Below, one piece after another: positions 8,138 through 16,315 of a stretch of DNA of 64,000 nucleotides (the stretch's first letter is position 1; every line of letters begins with the position of its first letter). The notes beneath the pieces were generated by a model, which ran no database searches, was not told where the DNA came from, and saw nothing but the letters and a program-made list of their open reading frames with translations. Source of the stretch: JANOYY01 sp043720395 (GTDB taxonomy: Bacteria; Actinomycetota; Acidimicrobiia; Acidimicrobiales; JANYDT01); assembly GCA_043720395.1 (NCBI GenBank), contig JAYSSR010000078.1, positions 13,121 to 77,120 of the forward strand, written 5' to 3'. The position numbers were made by a program, and so were the translations under genes.

Positions 8138-10150
8138 ATGAGCGACATGCTCGGAGCCAACACCGAATCGGTGCCGTATACGGATCTCGACCAGCGGGCC
8201 GTTGCGGTGATCCGCGGCCTCGCCATGGACGCCGTGCAGCAGGCTACGAACGGCCACCCCGGCACCGCGATGGCCCTCGCACCACTCGCCCACGTGCTGT
8301 TCAGCCGCATCATGCGCCACGACGCCGGCAACCCCGACTGGTTCGACCGTGACCGTTTCGTGCTCTCCGCCGGGCACGCGTCGATCCTGCACTATTCGAT
8401 GCTGTACCTCTCCGGCTACGGCCTCGAGCTCGGCGACATCAAGCAGTTCCGCCAGCTCGGCTCGAAGACGCCCGGCCACCCGGAGCGCGGCCACACCGTC
8501 GGCATCGAGGTCACGACCGGCCCGCTCGGCCAGGGCTTCGCCAACGCAGTGGGCATGGCGATCGCGGAGGCGAACATGCGGGCCCGTTTCACACCGTCGC
8601 TGTGCAGCCATTACACGTTCGCGATCGCAGGCGACGGCTGTCTCATGGAGGGCATCAGCCACGAGGCGGCGTCGCTGGCGGGTCACCTCGGGCTGGGCCG
8701 TCTCGTGGTCATCTACGACGACAACCACATCACGATCGACGGCCCCACCGAAATGGCCGTGACCGACGACGCTTCCATGCGGTTCCGCTCGTACGGCTGG
8801 CACGTGATCGACGCGGGGGAGATCGCGAACGACCTCGACGCCATCGAGCGGGCGATCCGCGATGGCATGGCTGTGACGGATCGACCCACGCTGATCCGCC
8901 TCCGAAGCCACATCGGCTATCCGTCTCCGGGGAAGACCGACTCGCCGTCGGCCCACGGATCACCGCTCGGGGCCGAGGAGGTCGCGAAGACGAAAGCCAT
9001 CCTCGGCCTGTCCCCGGAGCCGTTCTTCGTCCCGACCGACGTGCTCTCGTGGTACCGCCACAATGGACGGCGCGCTGCGCTGGTCGTCGAAGACTGGAAC
9101 GAGCGCGTCATCCAGGCGGCGAGCGACGGCAAGGCGCTCAAGTCGATGATCGCGGGAAAGCTCGACCTTGGTTGGGACGAAAACATCCCGGTCTGGGACG
9201 CTGGCGCGCAGGTCGCCACGCGTGAGGCGAGCGGCGAGTGCCTGAACGCAATCGTCCATACCGTGCCCGGCATCATCGGTGGCGGGGCCGACCTGAGCGG
9301 CAACACCGGCACGATCTTGAACGAAGCCACGCAGTTCACGTCGTCAACCCCCGAAGGACGCCAGATCCGCTTCGGTGTCCGCGAACACGCCATGGGCGGC
9401 GTCATGAACGGCATTGCCGCGCACGGCGGACTGTTGCCGTTCGGTGGCACGTTCTTCGTGTTCAGCGACTACATGCGAGGTGCGGTGCGTGTGGGCGCGA
9501 TCTCGAAACTGAAGGTCATCTATTCGTGGACGCACGATTCGCTCGGCGTCGGCGAGGACGGTCCGACCCACCAGCCGATCGAGCAGCTCCCCTCGCTGCG
9601 GGCCATGCCTGGGTTGCGTCTGCTGCGTCCTGCGGACGCGAACGAAGTCGCAGCGTCGTGGCGTGTGGCGGTCAAGGCGGTCGACGGCCCGACCGCGCTC
9701 GTCCTCGGACGCCAGAAGGTGCCCGTGTTGGCCGGAACCTCGGCGCGTGCTGGCGCGGGCGTCCCCCTCGGTGCGTACGTACTTGTCGACGCGGGTGGCG
9801 AGGACGAGCCCGATGTGGTGTTCGTGGGCAGCGGGTCCGAGGTCCAGCTGTGCGTGGCTGCGGCGAAGCAGTTGAGCGGCGAGGGCTACCGGGCACAGGT
9901 CGTGTCGATGCCGTCGTGGGACCTGTTCGACGAGCAGGACGAGGACTACGTCGACACCGTCTTCCCGCCCGGTGTCCCCGTCGTCGCCTGCGAGATGGCC
10001 AGCTCGTTCGGCTGGGAGCGGTGGGCCGACCTCGCCGTCACTGTCGACACGTGGGGCGCGTCGGGCCCCGCGGAGAAGCTCATCGAGGAGTACGGGTTCA
10101 CTGCGGACGCGCTCGTCGAGGCCGCACTGCTCCTCCTCGACAACGAGTAG
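8138..10150 (+). CDS. tkt: Transketolase
   Basis: Thiamine-diphosphate enzyme of the non-oxidative pentose phosphate pathway that moves two-carbon units between sugar phosphates. The 670 residues carry ATNGHPGTAMALAPLAHVLF, LSAGHASILHYSMLYLSGYG, GPLGQGFANAVGMAIAE, the ThDP/Mg motif AGDGCLMEGISHEAASLAGH with YDDNHITIDG, then FGVREHAMGGVMNGIAAHGG and HDSLGVGEDGPTHQPIEQL. The ATG is preceded by GAAAGGA at good spacing. The longer open frame upstream has no homology-like content. It is followed by transaldolase on the same strand, so the two probably work as a pentose phosphate pair. Confidence 0.97.
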   Translation: MSDMLGANTESVPYTDLDQRAVAVIRGLAMDAVQQATNGHPGTAMALAPLAHVLFSRIMRHDAGNPDWFDRDRFVLSAGHASILHYSMLYLSGYGLELGDIKQFRQLGSKTPGHPERGHTVGIEVTTGPLGQGFANAVGMAIAEANMRARFTPSLCSHYTFAIAGDGCLMEGISHEAASLAGHLGLGRLVVIYDDNHITIDGPTEMAVTDDASMRFRSYGWHVIDAGEIANDLDAIERAIRDGMAVTDRPTLIRLRSHIGYPSPGKTDSPSAHGSPLGAEEVAKTKAILGLSPEPFFVPTDVLSWYRHNGRRAALVVEDWNERVIQAASDGKALKSMIAGKLDLGWDENIPVWDAGAQVATREASGECLNAIVHTVPGIIGGGADLSGNTGTILNEATQFTSSTPEGRQIRFGVREHAMGGVMNGIAAHGGLLPFGGTFFVFSDYMRGAVRVGAISKLKVIYSWTHDSLGVGEDGPTHQPIEQLPSLRAMPGLRLLRPADANEVAASWRVAVKAVDGPTALVLGRQKVPVLAGTSARAGAGVPLGAYVLVDAGGEDEPDVVFVGSGSEVQLCVAAAKQLSGEGYRAQVVSMPSWDLFDEQDEDYVDTVFPPGVPVVACEMASSFGWERWADLAVTVDTWGASGPAEKLIEEYGFTADALVEAALLLLDNE

Positions 10151-10217
10151 CCCGCCAAGCTCGTTCACCGCGGCCTGCGCCGTCGACCCGCCTCGCTCGA
10201 TGTGACGCGTTTCGGCC

Positions 10218-10291
10218 TTGGGGGTTGCGCGCAGCGGTTGGGGGCTGGTGACATGCTGCGCGCAACCCCCAATGCTGCGCGCAACCCCCAA
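10218..10291. repeat. 18-bp palindromic/direct triple repeat between tkt and tal
   Basis: TTGGGGGTTGCGCGCAGC at 10218-10235 is followed by its exact reverse complement at 10255-10272, and the same complement is repeated at 10274-10291. An RNA could pair the first copy with either of the other two, giving alternative hairpins ahead of the tal ribosome site. No U-tract follows. Confidence 0.8.
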
Positions 10292-10337
10292 CCGAACCGC
10301 TAGTAGAACTGATGGCCCGGCACTTCGAGGAGCAACA

Positions 10338-11450
10338 ATGTCTGATCGCCTGCATGAGCTGTCCAATGTCCAGGGCCAGAGCCCGTGGGTCGACAATCTG
10401 AAGCGCTCGTACCTGAGCGACGGCACGCTCGCCGGTCTCGTGACTCGCGGCGTGCGCGGCGTCACGAGCAATCCGTCGATCTTCCAGAAGGCGATCGCCG
10501 GTTCGCACGATTACGACGATGCGTTCGGTGCGCTCGTCCGCGCCGGGTCCTCGACCCCGGACGCTTACTGGACGCTGGTCTGCGACGACGTTTCCGACGC
10601 CTGCGAGGTTCTGTCGACCGTTCACGCGGCGTCGAAGGGGGTCGACGGCTACGTGTCGCTCGAGGTCTCCCCGCTGCTGTCCGACGACACGGTAGGCACC
10701 GCGTCCGCCGCTCGGGCGCTGCACGCACGGGTCGCCAAGGCGAACCTGATGGTCAAGATCCCGGCGACGCGTGCTGGCGTCCCGGCGATCCAGTCGATGA
10801 TCGCCGAGGGTCGCGACATCAATGTGACGCTGATCTTCAGCCTGGATCGCTACGCCGACGTGATGGAGGCGTACATCTCGGGCCTCGAAGCGTTCGCGGC
10901 GGGTGGGGCTGGCGACCTGTCAGGAGTGGCCAGCGTCGCCTCGTTCTTCATCTCACGTGTGGACACCGAGGTCGACCGGCGTCTCGACGCGATCGGCACG
11001 CCTGAGGCGTTGGCATTGCGGGGCATGGCCGCCGTGTCGCAGGGCGTGCTCGCGTACCAGCTGTACCTGCGCGCGTTCAGCGGCCCACGCTGGGAACGTC
11101 TCGCGACGCTTGGGGCTCGGCCGCAGCGTCCTTTGTGGGCGTCGACTTCCACCAAGAACCCCGCGTTCCCCGACACCTTGTACGTTGACACGCTCATCGG
11201 ACCTTCGACCGTGAACACGTTGCCGGAGAACACTCTTGAGGCGTTCGCGGATCACGGCACCGTGGCACGCACGGTCGATTCACTCGAGTCGATCGTACGC
11301 GCGCAGAGGGTTTGGGCGGCACTGTCTACCGTTGGCATCGACATGACCGACGTTGCTTCGACGCTGGAAGCCGAGGGCGTCAGCGCGTTCGTGAAGAGCT
11401 TCGACGAACTGCTTGCCACCCTGCAGGGCCGCGCCGACGAGTTCCGCTAG
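10338..11450 (+). CDS. tal: Transaldolase
   Basis: Transfers a dihydroxyacetone unit from sedoheptulose-7-phosphate to glyceraldehyde-3-phosphate. The 370 residues fit the long bacterial/actinobacterial form. GVTSNPSIFQKAI lies near residues 41-53, the Schiff-base lysine Lys140 is in NLMVKIPAT, and VTLIFSLDRYADVMEAYI follows, with VASVASFFISRVDTEVD later. The ATG has GAGGAG 5-10 bases upstream, which settles the start. It follows tkt by 187 bp that contain the 18-bp repeats. Confidence 0.96.
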   Translation: MSDRLHELSNVQGQSPWVDNLKRSYLSDGTLAGLVTRGVRGVTSNPSIFQKAIAGSHDYDDAFGALVRAGSSTPDAYWTLVCDDVSDACEVLSTVHAASKGVDGYVSLEVSPLLSDDTVGTASAARALHARVAKANLMVKIPATRAGVPAIQSMIAEGRDINVTLIFSLDRYADVMEAYISGLEAFAAGGAGDLSGVASVASFFISRVDTEVDRRLDAIGTPEALALRGMAAVSQGVLAYQLYLRAFSGPRWERLATLGARPQRPLWASTSTKNPAFPDTLYVDTLIGPSTVNTLPENTLEAFADHGTVARTVDSLESIVRAQRVWAALSTVGIDMTDVASTLEAEGVSAFVKSFDELLATLQGRADEFR

Positions 11451-11553
11451 CCACTCGCCACTCGCCGCTCACCGAGTCCAGTCCGGCGTTCAGCGCGCCG
11501 ATGCACAAAGCATGCTCGCCTTCGCACGACCCGCGGACCTATTGTCCGACGGC

Positions 11554-12399
11554 GTGACCACGCTCCCCGGACCCATCGTTTCGCCATCCTGGCTTGCCGA
11601 GCACCTCGGGGCTTCGAACCTCGTGGTGTGCGACGTCCGCTGGTACCTCGATGGGCGATCCGGTGAGGCCGCCTACGACAGCGGCCACGTCCCCGGCTCG
11701 GTCTGGATCGATCTCGACAGCGAACTGGCTGGTTCCGCCTCGGTCGGCCCCGGACGACACCCGCTCCCCCACCCCGAACACTTCGCAGCGTGCATGGCAG
11801 CCAAGGGCATCGGCGATGACACGGTCGTTGTTGCCTACGACGACGCTGGCGGTTCGATCGCGGCGCGTCTCTGGTGGATGCTCCGCACACTCGGCCACCA
11901 AGCAGCTGTGCTCGACGGTGGCATCTCCGCATGGACGGGCGAACTCAGCATCGACGTCCCCTCACGCCCTGCAGAGGTGACGTTCACCCCAGCCGCTTGG
12001 CCGACGGATGCGGTCGCCGACGCGATCGTCGTGGATGCGGCGAGGCGCAATGCCGACACCGTTGTTCTGGACGCTCGCTCGGCCGAACGGTTCGCCGGCG
12101 AAACGGTCAGCGTCGATATCCGACCCGGCCATATCCCGGGTGCCGTGAACGCGCCATGGACCGGCAACATTGATCCGGCGACGGGCCGCCTGCGCACAGC
12201 GTCAGATCTCCGTGAACGCTTCACCGGCCTCGGGGTCCGGGCGGACCGATCCGCCATTTGCCATTGCGGGTCGGGCGTGACGGCATGCCACAACGTGTTG
12301 GCGCTCGAGATCGCCCAACTCCGCGGCGCTCGGCTTTACCCCGGCTCCTGGTCGGATTGGGCGGCCGAGCCGACCCGCCCCGTCGTGAGCGGCAGCTGA
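11554..12399 (+). CDS. Rhodanese-type sulfurtransferase (thiosulfate or 3-mercaptopyruvate)
   Basis: Two tandem rhodanese domains in 281 residues. The first is inactive-like (LVVCDVRWYLDGRSGEAAYD, GHVPGSVWIDLDSEL). The second has TVVLDARSAERFAGE, GHIPGAVNAPW and the active-site loop CHCGSGVTACHN with the predicted persulfide Cys238. The loop CGSGVTA is typical of 3-mercaptopyruvate or thiosulfate sulfurtransferases; I cannot choose between the two. I use the GTG at 11554 because TATTGT lies 8 bases upstream, fitting a leaderless start. An in-frame ATG at 11512 is the alternative and would add 14 residues. Confidence 0.88.
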   Translation: MTTLPGPIVSPSWLAEHLGASNLVVCDVRWYLDGRSGEAAYDSGHVPGSVWIDLDSELAGSASVGPGRHPLPHPEHFAACMAAKGIGDDTVVVAYDDAGGSIAARLWWMLRTLGHQAAVLDGGISAWTGELSIDVPSRPAEVTFTPAAWPTDAVADAIVVDAARRNADTVVLDARSAERFAGETVSVDIRPGHIPGAVNAPWTGNIDPATGRLRTASDLRERFTGLGVRADRSAICHCGSGVTACHNVLALEIAQLRGARLYPGSWSDWAAEPTRPVVSGS

Positions 12400-12412
12400 C
12401 CGTTCAGCGGCT

Positions 12413-12485
12413 GCGCGATAGCCACACGGCAGCAAACAATCAACACACCTGAGTGTGAAAGTTGTCCGCCGTGTGGGAATCGCGC
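12413..12485. terminator. Imperfect hairpin after the sulfurtransferase gene
   Basis: Arms GCGCGATAGCCACACGGC and GCCGTGTGGGAATCGCGC pair at 16 of 18 positions around a 37-base loop, starting 14 bases after the sulfurtransferase stop. The position, in a convergent spacer, suits a transcription terminator, but no U-tract is seen. Confidence 0.4.
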
Positions 12486-12579
12486 GACTTCGGTGTCGTG
12501 GCCTCACCGACTCCGCCCGGCGGCCACTGCCACCAACCCGCTGGAACGCCGCAAAAGAACCTTTCGCAGCAAAGGAATG

Positions 12580-12625
12580 TGTCGCAGCAAGTGAGGGCCG
12601 ACGGAATACCCTCACTGCTGCGACA
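12580..12625. terminator. Second stem-loop in the convergent spacer before glpD end
   Basis: TGTCGCAGCAAGTGAGGG and CCCTCACTGCTGCGACA form a stem of about 17 bp with one bulge and an 11-base loop. With the previous hairpin it fills the 318-bp convergent spacer (12400-12717), which otherwise holds only a TTTTTT run near 12673 and no supportable gene. It may end glpD transcription from the other side. Confidence 0.45.
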
Positions 12626-12717
12626 GTGACAAGCGTAACAGACCTGTTCGCCGAAAACGCTTCCGCACGCCGATTTTTTAGCCAAAACTTACCGAGCGAT
12701 CACGAAGAACGTTTCGA

Positions 12718-14580
12718 TTAGACGCGATTGGCCACGCGAACGTCACGTTCCACACCACGCGCCAACGATGACGAAGCGTCGTCGGGCGCACGTTCGGCCG
12801 CACGCTCAGCGTCGACCCGGCGGCGGTAATGGGCGACTTCGGCGTCCACGGCAGCGGCGTCCCAATCGAGGGCCGGGGCCATCGCTGCAGCCGTCGCGAA
12901 CGCAGCGCTCACACCGCGGTCGTCTGCCTCGATAGAAATGCGGGTGCGCCGAGTCAGCACGTCGTCCAGGTGGCGCGCCCCCTCGTACAGCACGGCGTGA
13001 CAGACCTCGGCCGCGAGGTAGCGACCGCCGTCCAAAAACGCTCGATGCGCAGCGTCGAAGGCACCGGGGTCAAAGGCATCGGGGTCGCCGGACACGTGTT
13101 CCCCCGACCCCGGACGCTCCAGGCTCACCGGCCGCGCCAGCAACGGATCGGCTGCGATCAGGTCGAGGACTTCCGACGCTGTCGAGCCGTACCGCGCGAC
13201 AAGGTGCGAAACCACGTCGGGCGCGAGGTAGGCCGCACCGCGGTGTGCACGCAAGCGCGTGGGAGCGTCTTCTCGGCCTACGGCTCCCAGCAGCGCAATG
13301 TCGGCGGTACGGCTCGGGGGAATCGGACGCCCCAGCTGCGTGCCCGCGGCGTCGATCGCATCGGCCGCCATGAGGCGGTACGTCGTGTACTTGCCACCGG
13401 CGATGCTGACGAGGCCCGGACGCGAGATGTTGACGGCGTGCTCGCGGCTGAGCTTCGTCGTGGACGTTTCGCCGCCGGCAACAAGCGGACGCAGCCCCGC
13501 GTACACGCCCACCACGTCGGCGGTCGTGAGTTTCTCGGCGAGCACCGTATTGGCGTGGTCGAGCACGTAGGCCACGTCGGACGCGTTGGCCGAGGGATGG
13601 TCGAGGTCGTACGTCCAATCGGTGTCGGTCGTGCCGATGACCCACCGGTCGCCCCATGGAATGAGGAACAGCACACTCTTCTCGGTGCGCAGAATCAGGC
13701 CTGTCGACGACCGAATCCGCTCCCGTGGGACAACCACGTGAATGCCCTTCGACGCCCGCACGCGCAGCGGATTCGCGACACCGGCCGACTCCTCCACCAG
13801 CGTCGTCCACACGCCCGTTGCGTTCACCACGACCGGGGTGGCGATCTTGAACACGCTCGCCCGGTCGCGCCCGTGCGCGCCCGTGTCGACGTCGACCGCC
13901 TCGACCCCGACAACGTGCCCAGCCTCGATGAGCACACGGTTTACGGCGACGCCGCTCAGGCAGATCGCTCCGTGCAGCGAGGCCGTGCGGGCGAGGACGG
14001 CGGTGTGTCGCGCATCGTCGATCTGGGCGTCGTAGTACTGGATGCCGCCGACGAGCGCGTCCGGGTTCAGCGAGGGTACGGCGTCCAGGCAACCCGCCTT
14101 CGAGAGGCGGCGGTGGCGCGGCAATCCAGGGTTCCGCCCGGCCAGAAGGTCGTAGAGCAGCACACCAGCACCGAGGTAGAGCCGCTCGTAGTGCTTGCGA
14201 AGCGGGAGCAGGAACGGGGCCGGGCGCACGAGGTGAGGAGCAACGTCTTCGAGGAGGACACGACGCTCATGGAGCGCCTCGCGAACGAGCCCGAAGTCGA
14301 GTTGCTCCAGGTAACGCAGGCCACCGTGGACGAGCTTCGAGCTGCGACTCGATGTGCCCGAGGCGAAGTCGCGCTGTTCGACCAGGCAGACGCGCAGGCC
14401 ACGGCTGGCGGCGTCGAGCGCCGATCCGCAGCCGGTCACGCCGCCGCCGATCACGATGACGTCGAACTGCTCGGTCTGCGCCCGCTGCAGGCCGATCGCG
14501 CGAGCGGCTGGGCTCAGGACACCGGGTGCCACCAGATCCGGCCCGGGTACTCGACGGTTGAGCGCGGTGTCACCGGTCAC
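12718..14580 (-). CDS. glpD: Glycerol-3-phosphate dehydrogenase, FAD-dependent
   Basis: Membrane-associated flavoenzyme oxidising sn-glycerol-3-phosphate to dihydroxyacetone phosphate and feeding electrons to quinones. The 620 residues have the FAD motif FDVIVIGGGVTGCGSALDAA near residue 40, TSSRSSKLVHGGLRYLEQLD, the substrate-domain segment SVLFLIPWGDRWVIGTTDTD, GVYAGLRPLVAGG and SIAGGKYTTYRLMAADAID, plus the C-terminal domain of the family. I set the start at a GTG because TACATT lies 6 bases upstream, a leaderless-type promoter. The frame extends about 100 codons further but runs antisense into the neighbouring gene. No glpK or glpF is adjacent. Confidence 0.93.
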   Translation of the reverse strand: MTGDTALNRRVPGPDLVAPGVLSPAARAIGLQRAQTEQFDVIVIGGGVTGCGSALDAASRGLRVCLVEQRDFASGTSSRSSKLVHGGLRYLEQLDFGLVREALHERRVLLEDVAPHLVRPAPFLLPLRKHYERLYLGAGVLLYDLLAGRNPGLPRHRRLSKAGCLDAVPSLNPDALVGGIQYYDAQIDDARHTAVLARTASLHGAICLSGVAVNRVLIEAGHVVGVEAVDVDTGAHGRDRASVFKIATPVVVNATGVWTTLVEESAGVANPLRVRASKGIHVVVPRERIRSSTGLILRTEKSVLFLIPWGDRWVIGTTDTDWTYDLDHPSANASDVAYVLDHANTVLAEKLTTADVVGVYAGLRPLVAGGETSTTKLSREHAVNISRPGLVSIAGGKYTTYRLMAADAIDAAGTQLGRPIPPSRTADIALLGAVGREDAPTRLRAHRGAAYLAPDVVSHLVARYGSTASEVLDLIAADPLLARPVSLERPGSGEHVSGDPDAFDPGAFDAAHRAFLDGGRYLAAEVCHAVLYEGARHLDDVLTRRTRISIEADDRGVSAAFATAAAMAPALDWDAAAVDAEVAHYRRRVDAERAAERAPDDASSSLARGVERDVRVANRV

Positions 14581-14586
14581 CCGAAG

Positions 14587-14613
14587 AATGTAGCGGCGGC
14601 CCGCCTCTACCCT
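14587..14613. promoter_or_regulatory. Back-to-back -10 boxes for glpD and the ABC1 kinase gene
   Basis: On the minus strand TACATT lies 6 bases before the glpD GTG. On the plus strand TACCCT lies 7 bases before the ABC1 ATG. Only 40 bp separate the two start codons, so the two promoters overlap and could exclude each other. Both spacings predict leaderless mRNAs. Confidence 0.45.
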
Positions 14614-14620
14614 TGGGCAA

Positions 14621-16315
14621 ATGCCAGCCGCGCCATTGCCCTCGGAGTTCGATCGACCCGGCGAGACCGCCGCTCTCCCCGATCTTGCGATCGGCGCGTT
14701 CACGGCGGACGGGCCATGGATCTGCGATCCGCCGAGCATGCCATGGCGTGTCGGCCTGGTCGGCGTGCGGGCTCGTACCCGAGCGCTCGTCCCGTCGCTG
14801 ACGCGTCCGGGCGCGCTCCCACCAGGCCCACGGGTCGTGCGCACCACTCGCCTCATCGGAGGTGCCGTGATCGGGTGGCGTCTCACGGAACGTCGTCAGG
14901 GCGGCGAGGTAAGCAGGGCCGGACTCTCACGGCGGCTGCGCATCGCGTTCGAGCAGCTGGGCGCGACGTACATCAAGCTCGGGCAGATCATCTCGTCGGG
15001 CGAGGGCATCTTCCCGCCGGAGCTGGTGCGGGAGTTCCGGCTGCTGCGTGACCGCGTCCCGGCCGAACCGTTCGACGCTGTGCGCCGGGTCGTGGAGAGC
15101 GATCTCGGCCGCCCCCTCGACCAGGTGTTCTCGTCGTTCGACGAGAAGCCGATCGCCGCGGCGTCGATTGCGCAGGTGCACGGTGCGACGCTGCTCACAG
15201 GCGAGAGCGTCGTGGTGAAAGTGCAGCGTCCGAGCGTTTCGGTGCGGGTGCGTAGCGATCTCAAGGCAATGAGCTGGTTCGCGCCGCACCTCATCGGCCG
15301 CATACCGATTGCTGCCCTCGGGAATCCTCCCGCATTGGTCGAGCTGTTCGCGGAAACGATCGTGGAGGAGCTCGACTTCCGACTCGAAGCGGAGAACATG
15401 CTCGACATCGCCCACGTTCTTGCCGATACGGGGCAGCGTCAGATGGTCGTGCCGCGTCCGCATCCGACGCTGGTCACCAAGCGCGTGCTGGTGATGCAGC
15501 GTCTCGACGGGTTCGCGTGGGATGACGCAGCAGGCATGCGTGCCGCGGGGATCGACACGGAGGCCGTTGTCAAGGCAGGCATGGTTGCCTTTCTCGAAGG
15601 TGCGATGCTCTACGGCGTCTTCCACGGCGATCTGCACGGCGGCAACCTGCTGGTTCTGCCGGATGGGGTCACGGCGTTGCTCGACCATGGCATCACCGGG
15701 CGACTTGACGAGCGGAAGCGTCAGGCGTTCCTGCGTCTGATGATGGGCGGCACCACGAACGACGTGCGCATGCAGGTGCGGGCGCTGGTCGATCTCGGCG
15801 CACTGCCCGACGACACCGACATCGAGGCCGTTATCCGCGACCTCGACCTCGAAGGCGCGGTGAAGGACCCGACCGCGATGACGCCCGAGGAGATCATCGG
15901 GCAGGTCCGCGACATCACCAAGAAGCTTCTCGCGTATGGCGCGCGGATGCCGAAGGAGCTGATGCTCTACGTCAAGGACCTGCTGTTCCTCGACGGAGCG
16001 ATGTCCACGCTCGCTCCGAATCTGGACCTGTTCAAGACGCTGACCGAGATCGCCATGTACTTCGCTACGACACACGGTCAGCGGATCTCCGACGACGTCG
16101 GTGTCGACGTTCGCGCCGTGCCGGTCGACCTGTCGGGAATTAAGGCATCCATAGGCGTCGAAGCGTCGGTCGAGCGGCTGACGTATGCGGACTTACAGGC
16201 GCGGCGTCAGCTCATCGCGAAGCGGATGGAAGGACACCGGGTTGATTCTCGGCGTTCCGGTTGGGCTGGTCGCTTCCAGCGCCTTCGTCGCCGATCCGGT
16301 CGTGCCGCGGGCTGA
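14621..16315 (+). CDS. ABC1/UbiB/AarF-type atypical kinase
   Basis: Protein-kinase-like fold of the ABC1 family (UbiB/ADCK), usually linked to quinone or lipid metabolism, with ATPase rather than protein-kinase activity in known members. The 564 residues show the family hallmark KxGQ in ATYIKLGQIISS (Lys119-Gln122), the Ala-rich loop AAASIAQVH, the lysine strand SVVVKVQRP, the catalytic-loop equivalent FHGDLHGGNLLV and LLDHGITG in place of DFG. A membrane anchor is not obvious. The start is supported by TACCCT 7 bases upstream. Its last 104 bp overlap the 3' end of the convergent glycan gene. Confidence 0.88.
   Translation: MPAAPLPSEFDRPGETAALPDLAIGAFTADGPWICDPPSMPWRVGLVGVRARTRALVPSLTRPGALPPGPRVVRTTRLIGGAVIGWRLTERRQGGEVSRAGLSRRLRIAFEQLGATYIKLGQIISSGEGIFPPELVREFRLLRDRVPAEPFDAVRRVVESDLGRPLDQVFSSFDEKPIAAASIAQVHGATLLTGESVVVKVQRPSVSVRVRSDLKAMSWFAPHLIGRIPIAALGNPPALVELFAETIVEELDFRLEAENMLDIAHVLADTGQRQMVVPRPHPTLVTKRVLVMQRLDGFAWDDAAGMRAAGIDTEAVVKAGMVAFLEGAMLYGVFHGDLHGGNLLVLPDGVTALLDHGITGRLDERKRQAFLRLMMGGTTNDVRMQVRALVDLGALPDDTDIEAVIRDLDLEGAVKDPTAMTPEEIIGQVRDITKKLLAYGARMPKELMLYVKDLLFLDGAMSTLAPNLDLFKTLTEIAMYFATTHGQRISDDVGVDVRAVPVDLSGIKASIGVEASVERLTYADLQARRQLIAKRMEGHRVDSRRSGWAGRFQRLRRRSGRAAG

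Noticed and set aside
12440..12685. 81-codon Cys-rich open frame on the minus strand
   Set aside because: It covers both hairpins of the convergent spacer, has no ribosome site, and its cysteines come from TGC/TGT in the palindrome.
12829..15051. 740-codon open frame on the plus strand
   Set aside because: It is antisense to glpD and reads as Arg/His/Gly-rich sequence without motifs, as expected opposite a GC-rich gene.
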